DNA of 64,000 nt from Streptomyces griseoluteus (GTDB lineage: Bacteria > Actinomycetota > Actinomycetes > Streptomycetales > Streptomycetaceae): positions 62,001 through 126,000 of the forward strand of contig NZ_SRRU01000009.1 in the NCBI RefSeq assembly GCF_004784465.1, read 5' to 3'. The position numbers and the translations under genes were made by a program. The notes beneath the pieces were generated by a model. That model saw nothing but the letters and a program-made list of their open reading frames with translations. It did not search any database and had not been told where the DNA came from. Positions 16,479-24,088 of this stretch are shown piece by piece. Each line of letters begins with the position of its first letter. The stretch's first letter is position 1.

Positions 16479-17219
16479 ATGACTCAGCTCGGACTGCCCG
16501 ACACCATCCAGGCGTGCCTGTTCGACCTCGACGGAGTCGTCACCAAGACGGCCGTCGTGCACGCGGCCGCCTGGAAGGAGACCTTCGACGCCTTCCTCCG
16601 CGACCACGAGGGCCCGGACGCGCGGCCGTTCGACGAGGTCGCCGACTACGACGAGTACGTGGACGGCCGCCCCCGCGCCGACGGCGTCCGCTCCTTCCTG
16701 AAGTCCCGCGGGATCGAACTCCCCGAGGGCGGCCCCGACGACCCGCCGGACGCCGGCACCGTGCAGGGCCTCGGCAACCGCAAGAACGAGCTGCTTCTGG
16801 AGAAGATCCGCACCGACGGCGTCGAGCCGTACGAGGGCACACTGCGCTATCTGGCCGCCGTGCGCGCGGCCGGCCTGGCCACCGCCATCGTCTCCTCCAG
16901 TGCCAACTGTCAGGACGTGCTCCGCTCGATCGACGCCGAGGACCTCTTCGACGTACGGATCGACGGGGTGGTGGCCGCCGAACGGCACCTGCCGGGCAAG
17001 CCGAAACCCGACACCTTCCTGGCCGCCGCGGCGGACCTCGGCGTGCCCCCGGAGCGGGCCGCCGTCTACGAGGACGCGCTCGCCGGGATGGACGCGGGCC
17101 GCGCCGGAGGCTTCGGATACGTGGTCGGGCTGGACCGCACGGGGCAGGCCGACGCGCTGTACGCCCACGGCGCGCATATCGTCGTGAAAGACCTCGCCGA
17201 GCTGGGAGGGACGCAGTGA
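16479..17219 (+). CDS. Beta-phosphoglucomutase-like HAD phosphatase/mutase
   Basis: The 246-residue HAD-superfamily protein has the nucleophile motif FDLDGVVTKTA near the N-terminus, the Ser of motif II in AIVSSSANC, the Lys in LPGKPKPDTF and the acidic motif IV VYEDALAGMDAG. The cap-domain spacing fits beta-phosphoglucomutase rather than plain phosphatases. It would turn beta-glucose 1-phosphate into glucose 6-phosphate. The stop overlaps the GTG of the GH65 phosphorylase gene, whose product is exactly that sugar phosphate, so the pair forms a phosphorolytic disaccharide pathway. Confidence 0.86.
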   Translation: MTQLGLPDTIQACLFDLDGVVTKTAVVHAAAWKETFDAFLRDHEGPDARPFDEVADYDEYVDGRPRADGVRSFLKSRGIELPEGGPDDPPDAGTVQGLGNRKNELLLEKIRTDGVEPYEGTLRYLAAVRAAGLATAIVSSSANCQDVLRSIDAEDLFDVRIDGVVAAERHLPGKPKPDTFLAAAADLGVPPERAAVYEDALAGMDAGRAGGFGYVVGLDRTGQADALYAHGAHIVVKDLAELGGTQ

Positions 17220-19567
17220 TCACTGAGCGGGCGTACACGGTCGAGCCCTGGCACGTGCGCGAGACCACCCTCGATCTGGACGTGCTCGCCCAGAGCGAGT
17301 CGGTGTTCGCACTGTCCAACGGGCACGTCGGCTGGCGCGGCAACCTCGACGAGGGCGAGCCGCACGGCCTGCCCGGCAGCTATCTCAACGGCGTGCACGA
17401 GGTGCACCCGCTGCCGTACGCGGAAGCCGGCTACGGCTACCCGGAGTCCGGGCAGAGCGTCATCGACATCACCAACGGCAAGATCCTGCGTCTGCTGGTG
17501 GACGACGAACCCTTCGACCTGCGCTACGGCCGCCTGATCTCCCACGAACGCGTCCTCGACATGCGGCGCGGGGTGCTGGAACGCACCTGCGAGTGGACCT
17601 CCCCGGCCGGCTCCACGGTCCGGGTGCGCTCCACCCGGCTGGTCTCCCTCACCCAGCGCGCGGTGGCCGCCATCGCCTACGAGGTGGAGGCCGTGGGCCG
17701 TCCCAGCCGTGTCGTGATCCAGTCCGAGCTGGTCGCCAACGAGAGCCTGCCCGAGCCCAACGGCGACCCGCGTGCCGCGATGAGCCTGCGCTCGCCACTG
17801 GAGCAGGAGGACGGCTTCGCCTCGGGGGAGCGGCTGCGGCTGGTGCACCGCACCAAGCGCAGCGGCCTCAGGGTCGCGGTCGGCGCCGACCACGTCGTCA
17901 CCGGGCCCGGCCGCACCACCAGCCGCAGCGAGAGCGGCATCGACGTCGCCCGGCTCACCGTCACCTCCGTACTGGAGCCCGGACACACCCTGCGGGTGGA
18001 GAAGCTGGTCGCGCACGGCTGGTCCGGCACCCGCTCGCTGCCCGCCATGGCCGACCAGGTCGACGCGGCCCTCGCCGCCGCCTCCCACGACGGCTGGGAA
18101 GGGCTCCTGGCCGCCCAGCGCGAGGCCCTCGCGGACTTCTGGGCGCGCGCCGACGTCGAGGTGCACGGCGACGAGGAGATCCAGCAGGCCGTACGCTTCG
18201 CCCTGTTCCACGTCTTCCAGGCCGGCGCCCGCGCCGAGCAGCGCGCCATCCCCGCCAAGGGCCTCACCGGCTCCGGGTACGACGGGCACGCCTTCTGGGA
18301 CACCGAGATGTTCGTGCTGCCCCTGCTCACCCACACCGCGCCACGGGCCGTCGCCGAGGCGCTGCGCTGGCGCCACAACACCCTGGACGCCGCCCGCGAA
18401 CGCGCGGCCCAGCTGGGGCTCGGCGGCGCCGCCTTCCCCTGGCGGACCATCGAGGGCTCGGAGGGCTCCGCCTACTGGCCCGCCGGTACCGCCGCCTTCC
18501 ATGTGAACGCCGACATCGCCGACGCGGTCGTGCGCTACGTCGAGGCCACCGGTGACCTGCGCTTCGAACGCGAGGTGGGCATGGAGCTGCTGGTGGAGAC
18601 CGCCCGGCTGTGGCGCTCGCTGGGCCACCACGACCACCGCGGCGCCTTCCACATCGACGGGGTCACCGGGCCCGACGAGTACAGCGCGGTCGCCGACGAC
18701 AACACGTACACCAATCTGATGGCGCGGCAGAACCTGCTCGCGGCCGCCGACGCCGTGGAGCGCTACCCCGAGGAGGCCCAGCGGCTCGGCACCGACGAGG
18801 AGGAGAGCGCGGCCTGGCGGGACGCGGCCGAGGCGATGAACATCCCCTACAACGACGAACTCGGCGTCCACGAGCAGAACGCCGGCTTCACCCGCTACCA
18901 GCGCTGGGACTTCGCCGGGACCCGCCCCGACCAGTACCCCCTGCTGCTGCACTTCCCGTACTTCGACCTCTACCGCAAACAGGTCGTCAAACAGGCCGAC
19001 CTGGTCCTGGCCATGTACAGCTGCTCCTCCTACTTCGACGACGAGCAGGTGGCCCGGAACTTCGCCTACTACGAGCCGCTGACCGTCCGCGACTCCTCCC
19101 TGTCGGCCTGCTGCCAGGCCGTCATCGCCGCCCAGGCGGGCCATCTGCGGCTCGCCTACGCCTACACGACCGAGGCGGCGCTGATGGACCTGCACGACCT
19201 GGAGCACAACACCCGCGACGGACTGCACATCGCCTCGCTGGCCGGGACCTGGATGGCGCTGGTCGCCGGGTTCGGCGGCATGCGGCGGGTGCTGACGGGC
19301 CCGGCCGGGATGAGCTTCGCGCCGCGGCTGCCCGAGCGGCTGCGCAAACTCGCCTTCCACCTGCAGTTCCGGGGGCGGCGGCTGCGCGTGGAGATCAGCG
19401 GGGACAAGGCGACCTACACGCTGCTGGAAGGACCGCCGCTGATCATCGAGCACCATGGGGAGACCGTCATGCTGGAGGCCGACGAGCCCGCCGTGCGGAC
19501 CGTGCCCCCGCCCACCCCGCGCCCCACCCCCGAGCAGCCGCCGCACCGGGTGCCGAAGGGGCTCTGA
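17216..19567 (+). CDS. Glycoside hydrolase family 65 disaccharide phosphorylase
   Basis: This 783-residue protein has the three GH65 regions: an N-terminal beta-sandwich, an (alpha/alpha)6 catalytic barrel and a small C-terminal domain. The catalytic acid is the Glu in HIDGVTGPDEYS, near residue 485, and the phosphate-site region with FDLYRKQVVKQADLV follows. GH65 enzymes invert and phosphorolyse trehalose, maltose, kojibiose or nigerose to give beta-glucose 1-phosphate. The GTG overlaps the mutase stop by four bases, making one unit. The substrate cannot be fixed from motifs alone; trehalose or maltose is the usual assignment in actinomycetes. The proline-rich tail after residue 760 is unlikely to fold. 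Confidence 0.87.
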   Translation: MITERAYTVEPWHVRETTLDLDVLAQSESVFALSNGHVGWRGNLDEGEPHGLPGSYLNGVHEVHPLPYAEAGYGYPESGQSVIDITNGKILRLLVDDEPFDLRYGRLISHERVLDMRRGVLERTCEWTSPAGSTVRVRSTRLVSLTQRAVAAIAYEVEAVGRPSRVVIQSELVANESLPEPNGDPRAAMSLRSPLEQEDGFASGERLRLVHRTKRSGLRVAVGADHVVTGPGRTTSRSESGIDVARLTVTSVLEPGHTLRVEKLVAHGWSGTRSLPAMADQVDAALAAASHDGWEGLLAAQREALADFWARADVEVHGDEEIQQAVRFALFHVFQAGARAEQRAIPAKGLTGSGYDGHAFWDTEMFVLPLLTHTAPRAVAEALRWRHNTLDAARERAAQLGLGGAAFPWRTIEGSEGSAYWPAGTAAFHVNADIADAVVRYVEATGDLRFEREVGMELLVETARLWRSLGHHDHRGAFHIDGVTGPDEYSAVADDNTYTNLMARQNLLAAADAVERYPEEAQRLGTDEEESAAWRDAAEAMNIPYNDELGVHEQNAGFTRYQRWDFAGTRPDQYPLLLHFPYFDLYRKQVVKQADLVLAMYSCSSYFDDEQVARNFAYYEPLTVRDSSLSACCQAVIAAQAGHLRLAYAYTTEAALMDLHDLEHNTRDGLHIASLAGTWMALVAGFGGMRRVLTGPAGMSFAPRLPERLRKLAFHLQFRGRRLRVEISGDKATYTLLEGPPLIIEHHGETVMLEADEPAVRTVPPPTPRPTPEQPPHRVPKGL

Positions 19568-19737
19568 GCCCGCCGGTCACCTGGTGCGTCCCCCCGCCGC
19601 GCCGGGCCACCGCCGTATGGCCGTACCTGCGCGGCGGGGGGTGTGGTTCCGCGTTAGTTTGACCTTGGTTTCGCTGTGGCGTCCGGTTTCCCCGGGCGCC
19701 GGCGACGGGTGCTTCCGTGGAGGGGGGAGGGGTGCCG

Positions 19738-20706
19738 ATGACGCAGGACGCTCCCGAAGTGCTCCCCGTACCGGCCGGCCGTCCGGCGCCGCGCGTGCGG
19801 GGTCTGGTCTGGCAGGTGGGGCTGCTGGTCTGCGTCCTGCTCGTCCTCGCCTACCTCACCCAGCGGTACTGGCCCACCGTGCGCGGCGGGGCGGTGCGGC
19901 TCACCGAGGCCGACCAGGGCTGGCTCTCGGTCGGGGCGGTCGCGGCCGTGGGCACCTGGCCGGCGGCCGCGCTCGCCCAGCAGGGGGCCGTCGTGGAGCG
20001 GCTGCCCGGCTTACGCCTCGTCGCGGCCCAGTTCGCCGCCTGCGCCGCCAACCATCTGCTGCCCGCCGGGATCGGTGCCGGGGCGGTGAACCTGCGGTTC
20101 CTGCTGCGCTGCGGGCTGCCCATGGGCCGCTCCGCCGGTGCCCTCGCCGTCAAGGGCGGGGCCGGGGGCGTGTCGAAGCTGCTGCTGATCGCGCTGCTGG
20201 TGCCGTTCTGTCCGGGCCTGCTGCGCGTGCCCGAGGTGCCGCTGGTCTGGCTGACCGGCGTGCTCTGCGCGGCGCTGCTCATCGCGGCGGTCGCCGCCGG
20301 GCCGCTGTGGCCGCGCTGCCGCCGGCTGCTGAGCGCGCTGATGGCCGACGTACGGGCCGTGCACGCGCGGCCGCGGCGGGCGGCGGCCCTGTGGGGCGGC
20401 TCGCTCGGCTTCGCCGCGCTGCACTGCGCGGTGCTGGTCGCGGTGGGGCGTGCTGTCGCGCTGCCGCTGCCCGCGCCCGAGGTGGCCCTGTTGTACCTCG
20501 CCGCCAGCGGCGCCGCCGCCCTGCTGCCCACGCCGGGCGGGCTCGGCTCGCTGGACGCGGCGCTCGTCCTCGCGCTCGCCACGTCCGGCGCCCCCGCCGC
20601 CACGGCCGCCTCCGCCGTGCTCGGCTACCGCATGCTGACCGTCTGGCTGCCACTGCCGCCCGGCCTGCTCACCCTCGCCGTCCTCATGCGCCGCAAGGCG
20701 CTGTGA
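19738..20706 (+). CDS. Polytopic flippase-like membrane protein (UPF0104/LPG-synthase TM type)
   Basis: The 322-residue protein has about eight hydrophobic helices and the layout of the lysylphosphatidylglycerol synthase transmembrane-domain family, with the conserved-looking core HLLPAGIGAGAVNLRFLLR and the C-terminal PTPGGLGSLDAAL motif. Such proteins are proposed to move lipid-linked molecules across the membrane or regulate cell-wall glycan steps. No synthetase domain is attached. The purine-rich AGGGGGGAGGG just upstream favours the ATG at 19738 over the in-frame GTG at 19732. Confidence 0.78.
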   Translation: MTQDAPEVLPVPAGRPAPRVRGLVWQVGLLVCVLLVLAYLTQRYWPTVRGGAVRLTEADQGWLSVGAVAAVGTWPAAALAQQGAVVERLPGLRLVAAQFAACAANHLLPAGIGAGAVNLRFLLRCGLPMGRSAGALAVKGGAGGVSKLLLIALLVPFCPGLLRVPEVPLVWLTGVLCAALLIAAVAAGPLWPRCRRLLSALMADVRAVHARPRRAAALWGGSLGFAALHCAVLVAVGRAVALPLPAPEVALLYLAASGAAALLPTPGGLGSLDAALVLALATSGAPAATAASAVLGYRMLTVWLPLPPGLLTLAVLMRRKAL

Positions 20707-20728
20707 AAGGTGTCAAGGGGCGCTCCCG

Positions 20729-20935
20729 CTAGGGCAGGAGCTTCTCGATCGCCGCCGGGCCCTCCGTCTCCAGCTTGCGGCGGGCCCAGTCCAGGGTCTT
20801 CGGGGTGACGTCCCTGCCCGCCGCCATCACCAGGTCCTCCGGGGTGACGTCCCTGGCCGGGGCGGTGTGCAGCAGGGCGTCGGGAGTGCAGTGGTCGTCG
20901 ATCGACCGCGACTCTTCGGGCGTGGAACTCGACAT
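20729..20935 (-). CDS. Small conserved-looking acidic protein, function unknown
   Basis: The 68-residue protein has two similar short stretches, ARDVTPEDLVMAAGRDVTP and KTLDWARRKLETEGPAAIEK, and an acidic N-terminus. It contains no membrane helix or known catalytic motif. A strong GGAGGAGG ribosome site lies just before the ATG, which supports it being a real gene. It is convergent with the flippase-like gene (22-base gap) and divergent from the GH15 gene. I do not recognise the family. Confidence 0.65.
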   Translation of the reverse strand: MSSSTPEESRSIDDHCTPDALLHTAPARDVTPEDLVMAAGRDVTPKTLDWARRKLETEGPAAIEKLLP

Positions 20936-21079
20936 GATGCCTCCTCCTCCGGATGGGCGCATCCGTGCCGGTGCCGCCGAACGGGGCACACTCTCACCAT
21001 CGGCCGCCGGGCGCCCACGCGCATCCCGAGCGGCCTACGCTGGACGGGCAGCCGTACACCACCTCGGGAGGCCGCAGCG

Positions 21080-22918
21080 ATGGCCGAGACGCCCTTCCAG
21101 CAGGAGACCCGGCAGAGCCGCCGCTATCTGCCGATCGCCGAGCACGGCCTCATCGGGGACCTGCGCAGCGTGGCGCTCGTCGGCAGCAACGGCACCATCG
21201 ACTGGTACTGCACCCCGTCCTTCGACGCCCCCAGCGTGTTCGCCGCGCTGCTGGACGCCGAGCGCGGGGGCCGGTTCGAGCTGGCGGCCTCCGTCCCGGC
21301 GCACACCAAGCAGTTCTACTTCCCCGACACCAACGTGCTGATCACCCGCTTCTTCACCGAGGAGGGCGTCGGCGAGGTGCAGGACTTCATGCCGGTCGGC
21401 ACGGGTCGCCTGGGCGAGGAGGGCCGGCACCGGCTGATCCGCCGCGTGATCTGCGTACGCGGCACCGTGCCGTTCCGCGCCCTGGTCGCGCCCCGCTTCG
21501 GGTACGGCGCCGACCCGCACACCCTGCGCGAGGTGGAGGGCCTGCTGCTGTTCGACGCCGGGGAGCGGGCTCTCGCACTCACCGCCACCGTGGCCATGGA
21601 ATGCGACGGCCGGGACGCGCGGGCCGAGTTCAAGCTCGGCGAGGGCGAGAGCGCGGTGTTCGCGCTGGACCAGGCGAGCGGCGAGATCGCCCCGCGCGGC
21701 TGCGCGCACGCCGAGGCCGAGCACGAGTTCAACGCCACCGTCGCTTACTGGCGCCGCTGGCTCGGGCAGTCCCGCTACCGGGGCCGCTGGCGCGAGATGG
21801 TGCACCGCTCCGCCCTCACCCTGAAGCTGCTCACCTACGCCCCCACCGGCGCCATCGTCGCCGCCCCCACCACCAGCCTGCCCGAACAGCTCGGCGGCGA
21901 GCGCAACTGGGACTACCGCTACGTCTGGGTCCGCGACGCCGCCTTCGCCGTCTACGCCCTGCTCCGGCTCGGCTTCGCCGGCGAGGCCGAGGCGTTCATG
22001 CGCTTCGTCACCACCCACATCAGCCCCGGCGACGGAGCCGTCGAGGGCCCGCTCCAGATCATGTACGGCATCGACGGCCGGGCCGAGCTGCCCGAGAGTG
22101 AACTTGCGCACCTGGAGGGCTACTCGGGGTCGGCCCCGGTCCGCGTGGGCAACGCCGCCGCCTCGCAGCTCCAGCTCGACATCTACGGCGCCCTGATCGA
22201 CTCCATCTACCTCTACGACAAATGGGCCCAGCCCATCTCCAGCGCGCAGTGGGACGACTTGTGCCACCTGGTGAACTGGGTGTGCGACCACTGGGACCAG
22301 CCGGACGAGGGGGTGTGGGAGACGCGGGGCGGCCGGAAGAACTTCCTGTACTCCCGGCTGATGTGCTGGGTCGCCATCGAACGCGCCATCCGTCTCGCCA
22401 ACCGCCGCGGCCTGCCCGCCGACCTGCCCCGCTGGCGCCGTTCCCGCGACGACATCTACCGCCGCATCATGGACCGCGGCTGGTCCGAGCAGCGGGGCGC
22501 CTTCACCCAGTGCGAGGACAGCGACGTACTGGACGCGTCCCTGCTGATGATGCCGCTCGCCAAGTTCATCGCGCCGACCGACCCCAAGTGGCTCTCCACC
22601 CTCGACGCCCTCACCGAGGACCTGGTCTCCGACTCCCTCGTCTACCGCTACGACCCCGAGGCCAGCCCCGACGGCCTGCGCGGCGACGAGGGCACCTTCT
22701 CCATCTGCTCCTTCTGGTACGTCGAGGCCCTGGTCCGGGCCGGCCGCGTCGACGAAGCCCGCCTGGCCTTCGAGAAGATGCTCACCTACGCCAACCATCT
22801 CGGCCTCTACGCCGAGGAAATAGGCCGCACCGGCGAACAACAGGGCAACTTCCCCCAGGCGTTCACCCACCTCGCCCTGATCAGCGCCGCCTTCAACCTG
22901 GACAAGGCGCTGGGCTGA
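21080..22918 (+). CDS. Glycoside hydrolase family 15 (trehalase/glucoamylase-like)
   Basis: This 612-residue intracellular protein (no signal peptide) has an N-terminal beta-sandwich and a C-terminal (alpha/alpha)6 barrel. Family landmarks are IAEHGLIGDLRSVALVG, the substrate-binding RNWDYRYVWVRDA and the probable catalytic base region GDEGTFSICSFW. In actinobacteria this subgroup includes cytoplasmic trehalases, so alpha,alpha-trehalose hydrolysis is the favoured activity, with glucoamylase as the alternative. Together with the GH65 pair 1.5 kb upstream it suggests two routes for the same or similar alpha-glucosides. GGGAGG precedes the ATG. Confidence 0.85.
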   Translation: MAETPFQQETRQSRRYLPIAEHGLIGDLRSVALVGSNGTIDWYCTPSFDAPSVFAALLDAERGGRFELAASVPAHTKQFYFPDTNVLITRFFTEEGVGEVQDFMPVGTGRLGEEGRHRLIRRVICVRGTVPFRALVAPRFGYGADPHTLREVEGLLLFDAGERALALTATVAMECDGRDARAEFKLGEGESAVFALDQASGEIAPRGCAHAEAEHEFNATVAYWRRWLGQSRYRGRWREMVHRSALTLKLLTYAPTGAIVAAPTTSLPEQLGGERNWDYRYVWVRDAAFAVYALLRLGFAGEAEAFMRFVTTHISPGDGAVEGPLQIMYGIDGRAELPESELAHLEGYSGSAPVRVGNAAASQLQLDIYGALIDSIYLYDKWAQPISSAQWDDLCHLVNWVCDHWDQPDEGVWETRGGRKNFLYSRLMCWVAIERAIRLANRRGLPADLPRWRRSRDDIYRRIMDRGWSEQRGAFTQCEDSDVLDASLLMMPLAKFIAPTDPKWLSTLDALTEDLVSDSLVYRYDPEASPDGLRGDEGTFSICSFWYVEALVRAGRVDEARLAFEKMLTYANHLGLYAEEIGRTGEQQGNFPQAFTHLALISAAFNLDKALG

Positions 22919-22919
22919 A

Positions 22920-23501
22920 TCAGCCTTCCGCCGAGGCCAGTTGGCGGTGGACCGCGGCCGTGACGCGCCCGGTGTCGCCCGTCGCGAGCAGGTCCAGCAG
23001 CGCGCCCCGCAGCACCGCGAGCACCAGCGTGCGTTCCGCGCGGGCGTCCCCGGTCTCGCGCGACGCGGCGGGCTGCGCGGCCGCGAGCAGCGTCAGCCAG
23101 TCCTGCACCGTGGCCCGCGCGAAGCCGCCCCAGGGGCCGTCCGGGTCGGTGAGGGAACGGGCGTAGCTCTCCACCCACAGCGTGAGCAGCCCCCGGTGGG
23201 CGTCGTCGGACAGCCAACGCCACAGCTCCAGCGCGACCGGCCGCAGCCCCCGGGGCTCCTCCCGCGCGCCCGTGATCCGCCGCAGCCCGGCCAGCTCGTC
23301 GGCCCGCGCCCGGGCGAGCAGGGCGCGGATGAGCCCGTCCTTGCTGCCGAACAGATAGAGCAGCACCCGCGGACTGGATCCGACGGCCTCCGCGAGCGGC
23401 CGCAGGGACAGCTCCGCGAGGCCTCCGCGCAGCGCGTAGGCGTACGCGGCCTCCAGCAGTTCCCGGCGGCGGGGAGAGGGGTCTGGCTCGGCGGGACTCA
23501 C
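22920..23501 (-). CDS. TetR-family transcriptional regulator
   Basis: The 193-residue regulator has a TetR helix-turn-helix near residues 12-55 (ELLEAAYAYALRGGLAELS, then LAEAVGSSPRVLLYLFGSKDGLI). The GTG start has only weak upstream ribosome pairing. It is divergent from an acetyltransferase gene, and a perfect 8+4+8 palindrome lies between the two, so it probably represses itself and that gene. The ligand is unknown. Its stop lies two bases from the GH15 stop, convergently. Confidence 0.83.
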   Translation of the reverse strand: MSPAEPDPSPRRRELLEAAYAYALRGGLAELSLRPLAEAVGSSPRVLLYLFGSKDGLIRALLARARADELAGLRRITGAREEPRGLRPVALELWRWLSDDAHRGLLTLWVESYARSLTDPDGPWGGFARATVQDWLTLLAAAQPAASRETGDARAERTLVLAVLRGALLDLLATGDTGRVTAAVHRQLASAEG

Positions 23502-23513
23502 AGCGGCTAGTCT

Positions 23514-23533
23514 ACTGAAACAGTCGTTTCAGT
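23514..23533. promoter_or_regulatory. Perfect palindromic operator for the divergent TetR/GNAT pair
   Basis: ACTGAAAC and GTTTCAGT are perfect eight-base arms around AGTC. It lies 13 bases before the regulator start and 28 bases before the acetyltransferase start, where it would block both promoters. It is AT-richer than its surroundings, as TetR operators often are. Confidence 0.72.
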
Positions 23534-23560
23534 GATGCGGAAGGGTTCCGGGAGGACGCG

Positions 23561-24088
23561 ATGACGGAGCGTACGGCGGTCGTACGGCCCCTGGACCGGC
23601 CGGGCGACCTGGGCTGGGTGGTCATGGCCCATGGCGAGTTCTACGACCGCGAGTTCGGCTGGGACACCGACTTCGAGGCGCTGGTCTGCCGGATCGCCGC
23701 CGACTACGCCGACGGCAAGGAACCCGGACCGCAGGCGGCCTGGATCGCGGAGGTGGACGGGCGGCGGGCGGGCTGTGTCTTCTGCGTGCGCGCGGACGCC
23801 CGGACCGCCAAGCTGCGCCTGCTCCTCGTCGACCCGGCGGCCCGCGGGCTCGGCGTCGGCGCCCGGCTGATCGAGGAGTGCCTGGCCTTCGCCCGCGAGG
23901 CCGGATACGAGGCGATCACCCTGTGGACCAACGACGTCCTCGGCTCCGCCCGCCGCCTCTACGAGCGCCACGGCTTCCGGCTCACGGCCGAGGACCGTCA
24001 CCACAGTTTCGGCCACGACCTGGTCGGCCAGACCTGGCGGCGCTCTCTCCAGCGAGACATCACGGCAGGGGCTGTTCCGCCCAGATGA
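23561..24088 (+). CDS. GNAT-family N-acetyltransferase
   Basis: The 175-residue protein has a GNAT fold. The acetyl-CoA pyrophosphate loop reads PAARGLGVGARLIEECL, preceded by the core strand KLRLLLVD and followed by ITLWTNDVLGSARRLYERHGF, the typical motif B. It is of the MarR-partner or small-molecule acetyltransferase type and may inactivate or modify a toxic amine that also serves as the TetR ligand, though this is inference from the divergent arrangement. The ribosome site GGGAGG is well placed. Its last 29 bases overlap the convergent SpoIIE gene. Confidence 0.82.
   Translation: MTERTAVVRPLDRPGDLGWVVMAHGEFYDREFGWDTDFEALVCRIAADYADGKEPGPQAAWIAEVDGRRAGCVFCVRADARTAKLRLLLVDPAARGLGVGARLIEECLAFAREAGYEAITLWTNDVLGSARRLYERHGFRLTAEDRHHSFGHDLVGQTWRRSLQRDITAGAVPPR

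Noticed and set aside
17066..19546. Long minus-strand open frame over the GH65 gene
   Set aside because: Low-complexity translation and no start context; the plus-strand gene is clearly real.
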